Shown here: one piece after another, positions 7,433 to 16,323 of the stretch
Layout: each line of letters begins with the position of its first letter
Position numbering within the stretch: position 1 is the stretch's first letter
Assembly: GCA_028692975.1 (NCBI GenBank)
Contig: JAQUWF010000007.1
Location: 1 to 64,000, forward strand
From: Lachnospiraceae bacterium
GTDB taxonomy: Bacteria > Bacillota > Clostridia > Lachnospirales > Lachnospiraceae
Direction: 5' to 3'
DNA: 64,000 bases
Position numbers and translations under genes: made by a program
Notes under the pieces: model-generated
What the model was told of the DNA's origin: nothing
The model's database searches: none
What the model saw: only the letters and a program-made list of their open reading frames with translations

Positions 7433-7513
7433 TTTCAATAAAAGGGTGAATATGTTATACTAATCTAATCTGTTGATAAGAATTTTCGATAATCCCGTGG
7501 TTATCGGATTATT
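7433..7513 (+). promoter_or_regulatory. degV promoter and leader hairpin
   Basis: TTTCAA (7433-7438) and TATACT (7456-7461) are 17 bp apart, with an extended TGT before the -10. Downstream in the leader, GATAATCC (7488-7495) pairs with GGATTATT (7506-7513) around a GC-containing loop. The hairpin has no following T run, so it is not a terminator; it could be an operator or a 5' mRNA stabiliser. Confidence 0.5.
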
Positions 7514-7547
7514 TTGCTTATATTTTTGTATATAAAAGGAGATTTAT

Positions 7548-8438
7548 ATGTCTGAGTATCAGATTTTCAGTGACTCATCCTGTGATACGGATGGTGCGCT
7601 GCTGAAAGAAATGGGTGTCATTCGCATTCCGTTTTATGTTTCTTTCGACCAGGTCAATTATGAAAAGGAAATAGAAGAAATTTCTCTGGAACGTTTCTAT
7701 GAGCGTTTGACCTCGGAGAAGATTTTCCCGAAGACTTCTCTGCCCTCCGTTGCAGATTACCGCCAGCATTTCGAGCAGGCGATCAAAAGAGGAAAAGATG
7801 TTTTATGTATCTGCATCACTTCCAAATTCAGCGGCTCCTTCCAGTCTGCCATCACGGCCAAGACTCTGCTGGAAGAAAAATACCCGGAAGCCTCTATTTA
7901 TATAGTAAATTCTCTGCAGGCTACCGGCGGTCAGGGACTCACTGTACTGGAAGCTGCCAAAATGCAGATCGCAGGCTACAGCATTGAAGATAACTACAAT
8001 ACCCTGAACAAACTATCTGATACCTCCCGCATCATGTTTACGGTAGGTACTCTGGAATATCTGGAGCGCGGCGGGCGTGTGGGCAAGGCCAAGTCTCTGG
8101 CCGGATCCCTGCTGAGCCTGAAGCCTCTGATTGAATTATATGACGGCGAGCTCATGCCATACGGTACGGTGCGCGGACGCAAACGTTCCCTGGACCGCCC
8201 TATCGATATGTTACGTGAATATTTTGAAAAAAGAAAAGAAAATTATCAGGATTATACATTTGGGATTATCTCCGGCTACAGTTCTGAGGATGAAGCCGTT
8301 GTGTTTAAGAAGAAAATCGAAGAACTCATCGGACATCCCATCGATCTGCCCTACTTCCAAGTAGGTGTGACCATCGGTACCTACACCGGTCCCGATCCCG
8401 TTGGCGTATGTTTTATCCGCAAGTTCGATAAAATCTGA
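7548..8438 (+). CDS. DegV family fatty-acid-binding protein
   Basis: A 296-residue EDD-fold protein. The N-terminal SDSSCDTDGALL and IPFYVSFDQVNY, TSLPSVADYRQHFEQAIKRG, the SSKFSGSFQSA-type segment at ~90-100, VNSLQATGGQGL, and the FTVGTLEYLERGGRVGKA block are diagnostic for DegV/FakB-type proteins. FakB proteins present a bound fatty acid to the kinase FakA for phosphorylation and membrane-lipid synthesis; many DegV paralogues in one genome differ in acyl preference. No fakA homologue is adjacent. ATG follows AAAGGAG. The next gene, an M20 amidohydrolase, begins 32 nt later and may be co-transcribed. Confidence 0.9.
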   Translation: MSEYQIFSDSSCDTDGALLKEMGVIRIPFYVSFDQVNYEKEIEEISLERFYERLTSEKIFPKTSLPSVADYRQHFEQAIKRGKDVLCICITSKFSGSFQSAITAKTLLEEKYPEASIYIVNSLQATGGQGLTVLEAAKMQIAGYSIEDNYNTLNKLSDTSRIMFTVGTLEYLERGGRVGKAKSLAGSLLSLKPLIELYDGELMPYGTVRGRKRSLDRPIDMLREYFEKRKENYQDYTFGIISGYSSEDEAVVFKKKIEELIGHPIDLPYFQVGVTIGTYTGPDPVGVCFIRKFDKI

Positions 8439-8470
8439 TTTAACTTCAATAGAAAAGGAACGATAAGCCC

Positions 8471-9637
8471 ATGCAAACAGCATTGACCGCTTCCGAGGAA
8501 TCCCGTGTCCATGAGATCAAGGATATCCTGCATCGACACCCGGAGCTCTCCTGGAAAGAATTCGAAACAACACGATTAATCAAAGAAGAATTAACGAAAC
8601 TGGCTCACATAGAAATACAGGAAGGTTATCTACCCACCGGCGTCATCGCTGTCCTGAAAGGCGGCAAGCCGGGAAAGACGGTCGCCCTTCGCGCGGACAT
8701 TGATGCACTGGCCTGCACCGAAGAATCCGGTGTGGCACATCCGTCAGAGGTAGAAGGCGTTGCCCATACCTGCGGACATGATTTTCACACGGCATCCCTG
8801 CTGGGTGCAGCTATGATCCTCTCGCGCATGCAAAAGCATCTGCCGGGAACTGTAGTCTTTATCTTCCAGCCTGCCGAGGAAACCACCAACGGAGCCGGAA
8901 AACTCATAGAGGCCGGTCTCTTCGACAACATACATATGGACACCCTCTTCGGACTGCACAATCGCCCGGAGATTGATATGGGAAAAGTCGTCGTCAAACG
9001 TGGTGCCCTCATGGCATCCAAAAACAATTTCAAGATCACGCTAACCGGCGTGGGCGGTCACGGCTCCATGCCTCATAAATGTGTCGACCCCATCGTCTGT
9101 GCCGCTGCACTGATTCAGGCGCTTCAGACCGTGGTAAGCCGCAACACCGATCCTTTAGAACCCTGTGTTCTCTCCATCGGTTCCGTTCACGGCGGTTCCC
9201 TGGAAAATCTGGTGGTAGACCGGGTAGAAATGACCGGCAGCATCCGCTGCTTCTCCCCCGAAGTCATGAAGCGGGACATGGAACGTGTCCAGACACTGAT
9301 CAACATGACTGCCGCCGCTTATGAATGCGGCTGGACATTCGAGATCAAAGAATCCCTTCCGGCACTAATCAACCCGCCGGACATGCACGCTATCGCCACC
9401 CGGGCTGCCAAAGCCGCCATGGGCGAGGACGCCATCGTAGAATCACAGCCAAGCCTGGCTACTGAGGACTATTCCCTGTTTATGGAGAAGGTTCCCGGAT
9501 TTTTCTACTGGCTGGGCGTAGGCCACAAAGAGGAGCCTTGCTACTCCTGGCACAACAGCCGGTTTCATACCGATGATACCGCCTTGAAATACGGCAGTGC
9601 CCTGCTGGCCCAATCCGTATTCAGCGCAAACGAATAA
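8471..9637 (+). CDS. M20 family metallo-amidohydrolase
   Basis: A 388-residue cytosolic dinuclear-metal hydrolase of the M20D (hippurate hydrolase/AbgB/IAA-amino-acid hydrolase) group. Metal and catalytic motifs are visible in order: ALRADIDALACTEESG, HTCGHDFHTASLLGAA (residues ~97-112), FQPAEETTNGAGKLIEAG with the catalytic Glu pair, GLHNRPEIDMGKV, the dimerisation-domain VGGHGSMPH, and the terminal YSWHNSRFHTDDTAL. The family removes acyl groups from N-acyl amino acids or peptides; the natural substrate is unknown. It follows degV closely and ends at a strong bidirectional terminator. Confidence 0.9.
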   Translation: MQTALTASEESRVHEIKDILHRHPELSWKEFETTRLIKEELTKLAHIEIQEGYLPTGVIAVLKGGKPGKTVALRADIDALACTEESGVAHPSEVEGVAHTCGHDFHTASLLGAAMILSRMQKHLPGTVVFIFQPAEETTNGAGKLIEAGLFDNIHMDTLFGLHNRPEIDMGKVVVKRGALMASKNNFKITLTGVGGHGSMPHKCVDPIVCAAALIQALQTVVSRNTDPLEPCVLSIGSVHGGSLENLVVDRVEMTGSIRCFSPEVMKRDMERVQTLINMTAAAYECGWTFEIKESLPALINPPDMHAIATRAAKAAMGEDAIVESQPSLATEDYSLFMEKVPGFFYWLGVGHKEEPCYSWHNSRFHTDDTALKYGSALLAQSVFSANE

Positions 9638-9640
9638 ACA

Positions 9641-9683
9641 AAAAGGGAAAGATTCTTCTCACAATGAGGAATCTTTCCCTTTT
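9641..9683. terminator. Bidirectional terminator
   Basis: AAAAGGGAAAGATTC (9641-9655) and GAATCTTTCCCTTTT (9669-9683) are a perfect 15-bp inverted repeat with a 13-nt loop and A/T tracts on both flanks. It can end the plus-strand amidohydrolase transcript and the convergent minus-strand phospholipase-like transcript. Confidence 0.92.
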
Positions 9684-9708
9684 ATATAACTGCGTTGCTG
9701 CAGTATGT

Positions 9709-10296
9709 TTATGCCATTACTACTTCCAACCCCTGCAGACGGTTCTGGAAAATGCGAATCATTCCCTGCATCACCTGATAACAGATGGTCACGATAAACT
9801 GGATATCGTCCTTGATATTCCGCTCACGGCTCACATAAATTTTGTGTGCTGTTTTTAAGAATGTGAGCAGTTCATCCAAACTGTCAAACTTTACGGTACT
9901 CTGGCAATATTTGTCTGCCGCACCGCTCTTGATAGTCTCTTTGAGGTTCCGCTTCAACTCTGCCTCATATTTGCCATGCTCCAGAAGTGTTCCCTCAAAA
10001 GTCTCATTGTGGGGAAATGTGAAATAATCCGCCACGTGATGGGTCACCTCACCCAACTGTCTCCAGTAGACTCTGGCATTATACTCCTCCAGATTGTTCT
10101 CCACAGTCAGCGTGCGTATCTTACGCTCCACCTGTGCATAATTCACAGAAAACTCATGCTTCGTTGTCAAAAACGAAGGTCTGATATCGGGAAGGATGCT
10201 GCCCAGACAAAATGCTTTTCTATGGGACTTTAATTCATTCACCCAGGTATGATCTGCCAGACATCTTGCCAATAATATGTGTGATTTTTTTCTCAC
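9709..10296 (-). CDS. Zinc-dependent phospholipase C-like family protein
   Basis: A 195-residue protein of the Zn-dependent PLC-like superfamily (PF00882 type). It shows KSHILLARCLADH at the N-terminus, FCLGSILPDIRPSF near residue 30, and THHVADYFTFPHNETFEG near residue 90. The His and Asp residues match the family's metal ligands. Clostridial alpha-toxin is the classic relative, but this short version has no signal peptide, so it is probably an intracellular housekeeping relative of unknown substrate rather than a toxin. Translation starts at GTG after AGGAGG; no ATG is available nearby. Confidence 0.75.
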   Translation of the reverse strand: MRKKSHILLARCLADHTWVNELKSHRKAFCLGSILPDIRPSFLTTKHEFSVNYAQVERKIRTLTVENNLEEYNARVYWRQLGEVTHHVADYFTFPHNETFEGTLLEHGKYEAELKRNLKETIKSGAADKYCQSTVKFDSLDELLTFLKTAHKIYVSRERNIKDDIQFIVTICYQVMQGMIRIFQNRLQGLEVVMA

Positions 10297-10344
10297 GAAG
10301 GTTCCTCCTATAAAGAAAACCGTATTAACTCTCTTACCACAATC

Positions 10345-10373
10345 AGTATAATGTTATGTTGACTAAAAAGCAA
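10345..10373 (-). promoter_or_regulatory. Promoter of the Zn-PLC-like gene
   Basis: Minus strand TTGCTT (10373-10368) and TATACT (10350-10345) are separated by 17 bp, about 45 nt upstream of the GTG start. Confidence 0.65.
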
Positions 10374-10453
10374 GTACAAAATTGTGAACAATTTTCATTT
10401 TAGAATTTTCTTATGTTTTCTTTACATTCCCTGATGTGATTCCAGCAGGCAGC

Positions 10454-11392
10454 TCACCCAACCACATGCAGCGGTGCATCCAGAATTTCCTGTTTTCTGT
10501 CCAGAATATCATCGGAAATCAACTGTTCCTCCACCTTATCAAAACCAATCCTTGCGATGGTATCTGCGAAGCGTTCGCCGGTCTTTCCCTGTTCACGGAA
10601 AAGAAGGATAGATTTCTCGATCACACTTAAGACCTCTTCCTCTGACAGGAATACCTTATGCAGTTCCTGGCCGATGGCAATTTTCTTGCCCCAACGGCCG
10701 CCGATGACGATCTTGAATCCAGGGGTACCGGTTTCCACTGCGTCAAAGGGGCAGGTTCCCACACAGCGTCCACAGTTGTTGCAGATGTCTTTGTCCCTTC
10801 CAATCACACCATCCGTTACTTTCGCTGCACCCATAGGACAGGCTTTCTCCACCTGACATTTTTTACAGCCATTACACATATCTTCGTTCACAACAGGAAT
10901 CCGCTGGCCGATCACACCTATATCATTGAGGGATGGTTTCACGCAGTTATTAGGGCATCCGCCTACGGCAATTTTATATTTATGAGGCAGTTTCACACCG
11001 CGGTAACCCTTGTAGAAGCGCTGATGGATTTTTTCAGACAGGTCAAAGGTATCATACAGGCCATATTGACAGGTAGTTCCCTTGCAGGACACAACCGGAC
11101 GTACCATAGCGCCTGTGCCGCCTGTCTCCAGCCCAGCCTTTGCGATAAATGCCTGAAATGCCTCAATTTTTTCAAAAGGAATGCCGCGTATTTCCACCGT
11201 CAGACGCGTGGTGAATTCCACATCGCCATTACCAAAATTCTCAGCAGCCTCTGCAATAACAGCTGTCTGCTTTGCCGTGATCTTGCCGTTGACGGTGATC
11301 ACACGTGCATTGAATAGATTGGTTCCCTTATTGTTCAAAAATCCCATTCCTTTTACTCTTTTTATTTCTGCTGCCGGTATTGTACATGCCAT
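10454..11392 (-). CDS. Small sulfite/nitrite reductase-like protein with two [4Fe-4S] ferredoxin motifs
   Basis: A 312-residue protein combining a shortened sulfite/nitrite reductase module with a ferredoxin domain. Residues ~1-70 form the ferredoxin-like half-domain. The siroheme/[4Fe-4S] ligands appear as CKGTTC near residue 108 and GGCPNNC near residue 150. Residues ~172-225 contain two clusters, CNGCKKCQVEKACP and CNNCGRCVGTCP. This is the Asr/Fsr-like small reductase type of anaerobes, which reduces sulfite to sulfide or an analogous substrate. It is the last gene of rluF-ligA-metA-this gene, and the position after metA supports a role in sulfur supply for methionine. The start is placed at the ATG after AAGGAGA, about 7 codons inside the longest frame. 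Confidence 0.8.
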   Translation of the reverse strand: MACTIPAAEIKRVKGMGFLNNKGTNLFNARVITVNGKITAKQTAVIAEAAENFGNGDVEFTTRLTVEIRGIPFEKIEAFQAFIAKAGLETGGTGAMVRPVVSCKGTTCQYGLYDTFDLSEKIHQRFYKGYRGVKLPHKYKIAVGGCPNNCVKPSLNDIGVIGQRIPVVNEDMCNGCKKCQVEKACPMGAAKVTDGVIGRDKDICNNCGRCVGTCPFDAVETGTPGFKIVIGGRWGKKIAIGQELHKVFLSEEEVLSVIEKSILLFREQGKTGERFADTIARIGFDKVEEQLISDDILDRKQEILDAPLHVVG

Positions 11393-11440
11393 AATTTTCT
11401 TTCTCCTTTGCATTTTATTTTTCTTTTTTATAATGTCATT

Positions 11441-12406
11441 CTACTCTTTATCCAGAAATCCTTCTTTTGCAGGAATAACCTTGGTGAAATCCGGTGTTCC
11501 TTCCAAATCATAGGGCGTAGTCTGATACACATAATAGTTCAGCCAGTTGGTATAAAGACTGTTGGCATGGGCGCGCCATAAGAGCGATGGTTTCTGCGTA
11601 GAATCATCGTCCGGATAGTAATTTTTCGGCATCTGGATTGCTGCACCCTTGGCCAGATCCCGCTTGTACTCTCCGTCCAGGGTAATGCGGTCGTATTCCG
11701 GATGGCCCATGACGAAAATCTTTCGTCCGTTGTCCGCCATAGCCAGAAATACTCCTGCCTCCTCCGACTGGGCCAGTATGGTCACTTCCTCACATTTGGC
11801 AATATCTTCCATAGGCACTTCCGTATGTCTGGAATGAGGTGCCAGAAACTTATCATCAAACCCACGCACCAGCGGCACCTTACGGTTTAGCACCTTGTGC
11901 CAGTACAGCCCGAACATTTTCTGATTCAACATCTTCTTCTGCAGACCGTAATGATAATACATACCGGCCTGAGCCGCCCAGCACAGATAGAGGGTGGAGG
12001 TCACATGCTTCTCCGACCAGTCTATGATCTGGGTCAGTTCTTCCCAGTAATCCACCTGTTCAAATTCCAAAAGTTCCACCGGGGCTCCGGTGATGATCAT
12101 TCCATCAAATTTTTGTTCCTTCACATCATCAAACACTTCATAAAACTGATTGAGATGACTCATGGAGGTATTCTTCGCCTCGTGGCTGCTGACCATAAGG
12201 AACGAAACATCGATCTGCAGCGGTGTGTTGGACAGGGAACGCAAAAGCTGCAGTTCCGTGTCTTCCTTCAAAGGCATAAGATTCAGTATGAGTATCTTGA
12301 TCGGACGAATGTCCTGGTGAGCCGCACTGCTCTCGTCCATCACGAATATATTCTCTTTTTCCAGGATTTCCTTTACTGGCAGATCTCTTTGTATTTTAAT
12401 TGGCAT
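11441..12406 (-). CDS. metAA: Homoserine O-acetyltransferase (MetA type)
   Basis: A 321-residue MetA-family acyltransferase that activates homoserine in methionine synthesis. Class I amidotransferase-like catalytic residues are present: nucleophile Cys in LYLCWAAQAG (~residue 142), and His and Glu in VMGHPEYDR (~235-237). In ITGAPVELLEFEQVDYWEEL the residue after APV is Glu, the position (111 in characterised enzymes) where Glu gives acetyl-CoA and Gly gives succinyl-CoA specificity; so an acetyltransferase is predicted despite the frequent annotation as succinyltransferase. It begins 4 nt after ligA and precedes the sulfite reductase gene, consistent with co-expression. Confidence 0.93.
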   Translation of the reverse strand: MPIKIQRDLPVKEILEKENIFVMDESSAAHQDIRPIKILILNLMPLKEDTELQLLRSLSNTPLQIDVSFLMVSSHEAKNTSMSHLNQFYEVFDDVKEQKFDGMIITGAPVELLEFEQVDYWEELTQIIDWSEKHVTSTLYLCWAAQAGMYYHYGLQKKMLNQKMFGLYWHKVLNRKVPLVRGFDDKFLAPHSRHTEVPMEDIAKCEEVTILAQSEEAGVFLAMADNGRKIFVMGHPEYDRITLDGEYKRDLAKGAAIQMPKNYYPDDDSTQKPSLLWRAHANSLYTNWLNYYVYQTTPYDLEGTPDFTKVIPAKEGFLDKE

Positions 12407-12410
12407 GTCT

Positions 12411-14351
12411 TCACCTCGTCATATTGATAAATTCTTCTTCCGAAATAATCGGAATGTTCAGGTCTTTTGCTTTTTTGTTCTTGGAAGAGTTGGATGTAGT
12501 ATCGTTGTTGATCAGATAATTGGTCTTTGCCGTGACCGATCCAGTCACTTTTCCACCCAGCGATTCAATAAGTTCCTTGATCTCGGACCGATTGGCAAAC
12601 TGTTCCACACTGCCTGTGATCACAAAGTTCACTCCGTCAAATCGATGATCATCGTTTTCTTCCATCTGTTCTATATCCAGTTCCTTTAGAAGCCGGTCCA
12701 CCATAGCGCTATTCTTCTCATCCGCGAAATATTCCGTAAATGTTCTTGCAATAACAGGACCGATACCTTCGATCTCACTTAAGTCTTCTGCACTGGCATG
12801 GCGCAGTGCTTCCAGGTCCTGCCGGTACTCTTTACAGAGTACCTTGGCATTGGCAAGCCCAACATTTAAGATACCAAGGCTGAAAATAACCCGGGGCAGC
12901 GTCGTGTGGCGCGCCTGCTGGATACCCGCCATGAGTTTTTCATAAGATTTCTCTCCGAATCCATCCATGGTCACAATGGATTCTCTGTGTTTCTCCAATT
13001 CGAAAATATCGGCAAACTCATGGATGAAGCCGCATCCGATGAATTTCTCCAGTGTCGCCTCCGACATACCATCCACATTCATGGCATCCCGTGCTGTGAA
13101 ATGCGAGAATGCCTTGATCTTTTTCGCCTGACATTCCGAATTGGTACAGTACAAAGTTTCCACATCATTTTCCTGATTGATCCTGGTTTTTCCACCACAC
13201 ACGGGACATTGTCCCGGTATCTCCAGATTCCCGCTGCGGGTCAGATTTTCCGCAATCTGCGGAATAATCATATTCGCTTTGTATACGGTGATGTGATCCC
13301 CTATGCCAAGGCCTAGTGCCTTTACAATGCTGACATTGTGGACGCTTGCCCTGCTGACCGTCGTTCCTTCCAGCTCCACCGGATCAAAAATAGCCACCGG
13401 ATTGATAAGCCCTGTCCGGGATGCGCTCCATTCGATCTCCTGGAGCACCGTCTCCCGTATCTCGTCCGCCCATTTAAAGGCAAATGCGTTTCTGGGAAAT
13501 TTTGCTGTCGTTCCAAGGGATTCCCCATATGCGATATCATCATACAGAGCCACAAGTCCATCGGAAGGGAAATCATTCCGCTGGATTTTCTCGGAGAAAT
13601 ACTCAATAGCCTCCTCAAGATTTTCCCTGGTCACGATCTTATATTCCACCACGTCAAATCCCTGACTGGTCAGCCACTCCATCTGCTTTTGTCTGGAATT
13701 TTCAAAGTCAACACCCTGCGCATCCACCAGACTAAAGGCAAAAAAGTTAACCCTTCGCTTTGCTGTAATCTCATTATTCAGTTGTCGGACAGAGCCGCTG
13801 CACAGATTCCGCGGATTCTTGTATTTGGCATCCACATCCGTGATTTCGTTATTAATCTTTTCAAAGTCCGAATAGGTGATGATCGCCTCACCCCGCAGCA
13901 CCAGTTCCCCCTGAAAAGGAATCTGCAGGGGAATGTTTTGAAATACCCTTGCATTGTTGGTCACCACCTCACCGATAACACCGTTTCCTCTGGTGACGGC
14001 CTTCTGAAGCTTGCCTTCCAGATAAGTAAGAACTATAGTCAGTCCATCCATTTTCCAGGAAAGCAGCGTCCTATGGTCACCGATAAATTCCCCCAGCACA
14101 TGCACGTCTTTTGTCTTGTCCAGCGATAGCGCCGCCGTAGCATGTGCCTCCTTGGGCAATTCATCCATGGATTCATATCCCACAGAAACGGTGGGACTAT
14201 TGGCCAGGACTGTGCCTGTCTCCTTCTCCAGTTGTTCCAGTTCCGTATACAGCGCATCGTATTCATAATTGCTCATTATTTCCCGGTCTTCCTGATAATA
14301 AGCCTTTCCGGCCTCATTCAACAGGGCTACCAGTTCCTTCATACGCTCCAT
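12411..14351 (-). CDS. ligA: NAD+-dependent DNA ligase
   Basis: A 646-residue LigA that seals nicks in DNA during replication and repair. The domain order is complete: Ia domain (YYQEDREIMSNYEYDALYTEL), adenylation domain with the lysine in LSWKMDGLTIVL (~residue 115), OB fold, Cys4 zinc finger (CPVCGGKTRI and CTNSECQ near 390-415), helix-hairpin-helix region (LEALRHASAEDLSEIEGIGP), and a C-terminal BRCT domain (DGVNFVITGSVEQFANRSE). The adenylation motif reads KMDG rather than KIDG/KLDG. It starts directly after rluF and ends 4 nt before metA, so three unrelated housekeeping genes share an operon. Confidence 0.96.
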   Translation of the reverse strand: MERMKELVALLNEAGKAYYQEDREIMSNYEYDALYTELEQLEKETGTVLANSPTVSVGYESMDELPKEAHATAALSLDKTKDVHVLGEFIGDHRTLLSWKMDGLTIVLTYLEGKLQKAVTRGNGVIGEVVTNNARVFQNIPLQIPFQGELVLRGEAIITYSDFEKINNEITDVDAKYKNPRNLCSGSVRQLNNEITAKRRVNFFAFSLVDAQGVDFENSRQKQMEWLTSQGFDVVEYKIVTRENLEEAIEYFSEKIQRNDFPSDGLVALYDDIAYGESLGTTAKFPRNAFAFKWADEIRETVLQEIEWSASRTGLINPVAIFDPVELEGTTVSRASVHNVSIVKALGLGIGDHITVYKANMIIPQIAENLTRSGNLEIPGQCPVCGGKTRINQENDVETLYCTNSECQAKKIKAFSHFTARDAMNVDGMSEATLEKFIGCGFIHEFADIFELEKHRESIVTMDGFGEKSYEKLMAGIQQARHTTLPRVIFSLGILNVGLANAKVLCKEYRQDLEALRHASAEDLSEIEGIGPVIARTFTEYFADEKNSAMVDRLLKELDIEQMEENDDHRFDGVNFVITGSVEQFANRSEIKELIESLGGKVTGSVTAKTNYLINNDTTSNSSKNKKAKDLNIPIISEEEFINMTR

Positions 14352-15068
14352 CTATTCTAACTCCTGTTCTACCATTTTATATAATGTTTCCATTTCCTGC
14401 CCTGTTAACTCCCGGGTTTTTCCCACGGGAAGGCCGCCTAACTCCAGATTCATAATACGGATCCGTTTCAGCTGCAGTATCTCATATCCCAGATATTCGC
14501 ACATGCGGCGTATCTGACGGTTCAGCCCCTGGGTCAGGATAATATCAAATCGATCTTTGCCGATCTGTCTCACCTTGCAGGGCCTTGTCACCGTGTCCAG
14601 TATGGGCACGCCCTCCGCCATCTGCCGCAGGAAATCTGCCGTCACCGGCTTATTCACCCGGACCTCATATTCCTTCTCATGCATGTTCCTGGCACGCATC
14701 ATTTTATTATTCAGTTCACCGTCATTGGTCATGAGCATCAGACCTTCCGAATCCTTGTCCAGCCTGCCTACATAAGTCACCCGCACCGGATACTGCAGGT
14801 AATCGATAATATTGTGCTTCTCCCGCTTCTCACTGGTACACACGATTCCCTTTGGCTTGTGAAACAAAAACAGGACTCTCTGTTCTTCCTTTGAAACAGG
14901 TTTCCCATTTACACAGACCCGCTGCCCCGGCAGAACCTTCTGTCCCATAAGGGCAACCGTTCCGTCCACGGTAACTTTTCCCCGCTCAATAAGCCGGTCC
15001 CCTTCTCTTCTGGAACAGACACCGGCATCGCTCAAATATTTATTCAATCGAATCTCTTTATTTTCCAT
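14352..15068 (-). CDS. rluF: 23S rRNA pseudouridine synthase (RluF/RluB type)
   Basis: A 238-residue RsuA-family enzyme that isomerises a uridine of 23S rRNA to pseudouridine. It has an N-terminal S4 domain (RLNKYLSDAGVCSRREGDRLIERG), HKPKGIVCT, the catalytic motif YVGRLDKDSEGLMLMTNDGEL containing the active-site Asp, and GLNRQIRRMCEYLGYEILQLKRIRI. The S4 sequence and the EYLGY/L-x-R-I-R-I ending favour the RluF subgroup. The start is taken at ATG-GAA-AAT-AAA because GGAGAG lies ahead; the longer frame begins within non-conserved sequence. First gene of the ligA-metA operon. Confidence 0.9.
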   Translation of the reverse strand: MENKEIRLNKYLSDAGVCSRREGDRLIERGKVTVDGTVALMGQKVLPGQRVCVNGKPVSKEEQRVLFLFHKPKGIVCTSEKREKHNIIDYLQYPVRVTYVGRLDKDSEGLMLMTNDGELNNKMMRARNMHEKEYEVRVNKPVTADFLRQMAEGVPILDTVTRPCKVRQIGKDRFDIILTQGLNRQIRRMCEYLGYEILQLKRIRIMNLELGGLPVGKTRELTGQEMETLYKMVEQELE

Positions 15069-15163
15069 CTCATCTCTCCACATACCGTACAATTATAACA
15101 TGAACCGGAAATTCGGGAAAGAGTTATTCCCTATTATTATGCGCAAGTTTCCCCATCCTCTTC

Positions 15164-15192
15164 TTGGCATTTTTACTCAGAAATGATATGAT
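15164..15192 (+). promoter_or_regulatory. Promoter of the cell-wall-binding lipoprotein gene
   Basis: TTGGCA (15164-15169) and TATGAT (15187-15192) are separated by exactly 17 bp, 22 bp upstream of the ATG, giving a very short leader with GGAGGG as ribosome-binding site. Confidence 0.7.
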
Positions 15193-15214
15193 AAAGGCAA
15201 TCGGAGGGAAATAT

Positions 15215-16258
15215 ATGAGAAAGAATACAAAAGCTATCCTTTTTCTGGGAATGCTGGTATCGGCAAGCGGCCTATTTACCGGATGCCAGGTGCACGACAT
15301 TGCCATGTCAGAATCTGAATATATTGCAAAAGCTATTCTTGGCACTGCTGATTCTCAGGGAAATAAAACAAATACAGCACAGACAACACCCACTATAACC
15401 ACTACCCCGGCGGCAACACCCACGCCTGTCACCGTCACCGGCCCCGGATGGTCCATGGACGATACCGGCTGGCGCTATACTGGTGAGGACGGTGTTATCG
15501 CAACTGCCGCCTGGTTACAGATTGATGGTATCTGGTACTACTTTAATGATAGCGGTTATATGCAGACAGGATGGACTCAGATAGGGGCGGATACGTACAA
15601 CCTCTCTGTGACCGGCCGCATACAGACCGGATGGTTTACCAGAGATAACCGCAAGTATTTTTTCCAGGAAAATGGACTTATGGCAAAAGGCTGGCTTAAT
15701 CTGGACAATATCTGGTATTACTTTAATCCAGATGGCTCCATGGCTACCGGATGGATACAGGACGGGGAGAGCTGGTATTATATGTATTACGATGGTTCCC
15801 TCTATACAGGGTGGCTCAATCTGGATGACAGTTCCTATTATCTGAATGATGACGGAGTCATGCGTACAGGCTGGCTGAAACAGGACGGTATCTATTACTA
15901 CTTTAATCAGAACGGTACCATGGCCACAGGTATGATCACGGTCGACAACCGGAAATATTTATTTGACGATGCAGGTGCCATGCTGACCGGATGGTTCCAG
16001 TCCCAGAATAAATGGTATTATTTTGATAACGACGGCCGTGCCCATATCGGATGGCTGCAGACTGATAATCAATGGTATTATTTTGACAATAATGGTGTCA
16101 TGTGCCGCGGATGGATCACGGTGAACGGGCTTTCTTATTTCCTTACAGACAGCGGTGCCTACGATCCCAATGTGGTGCCGCCAACACCAACGCCCGATCC
16201 CAATGCCGTGCTCACGCCAACACCTACGGTAACCGCAGCGGTGCCGCCAACTACATGA
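15215..16258 (+). CDS. Surface lipoprotein with choline-binding-type cell-wall repeats
   Basis: A 347-residue exported protein. Residues 1-22 are a lipoprotein signal ending in a lipobox (LFTGC), so Cys22 should be lipidated. A Thr/Pro linker follows (~45-75), then about eleven 20-residue GW repeats (for example WYYFNDSGYMQTGW, IWYYFNPDGSMATGW) covering ~75-320. The tail (PPTPTPDPN) is Pro/Thr rich and lacks LPXTG. These aromatic repeats bind choline-decorated teichoic acid or related wall polymers; no enzyme domain is attached, so it is a wall-binding protein of unknown role. The ATG is chosen because GGAGGG is 7 nt upstream; the longer frame includes the promoter. Confidence 0.9.
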   Translation: MRKNTKAILFLGMLVSASGLFTGCQVHDIAMSESEYIAKAILGTADSQGNKTNTAQTTPTITTTPAATPTPVTVTGPGWSMDDTGWRYTGEDGVIATAAWLQIDGIWYYFNDSGYMQTGWTQIGADTYNLSVTGRIQTGWFTRDNRKYFFQENGLMAKGWLNLDNIWYYFNPDGSMATGWIQDGESWYYMYYDGSLYTGWLNLDDSSYYLNDDGVMRTGWLKQDGIYYYFNQNGTMATGMITVDNRKYLFDDAGAMLTGWFQSQNKWYYFDNDGRAHIGWLQTDNQWYYFDNNGVMCRGWITVNGLSYFLTDSGAYDPNVVPPTPTPDPNAVLTPTPTVTAAVPPTT

Positions 16259-16277
16259 GTCTCAAAAAAGGTCAAAA

Positions 16278-16315
16278 AAAGGACAGGATGTATATTTTCA
16301 CATCCTGTCCCTTTT
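16278..16315. terminator. Bidirectional terminator
   Basis: AAAGGACAGGATGT (16278-16292) pairs with ACATCCTGTCCCTTTT (16300-16315) around an AT loop. It separates the plus-strand lipoprotein gene from the convergent SH3-domain gene. Confidence 0.9.
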
Positions 16316-16323
16316 GGTTATTT

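Noticed and set aside
7366..7547. T-box riboswitch ahead of argS
   Set aside because: The leader is only ~35 nt from the -10 box, too short for a T-box; no specifier or TGGN antiterminator sequence.
9709..10296. Alpha-toxin-like secreted phospholipase
   Set aside because: No signal peptide, about half the length, and no C-terminal PLAT domain; kept as a PLC-like family member only.
11441..12406. SAM riboswitch controlling metA
   Set aside because: metA is inside an operon 4 nt behind ligA; there is no leader in which a riboswitch could fit.
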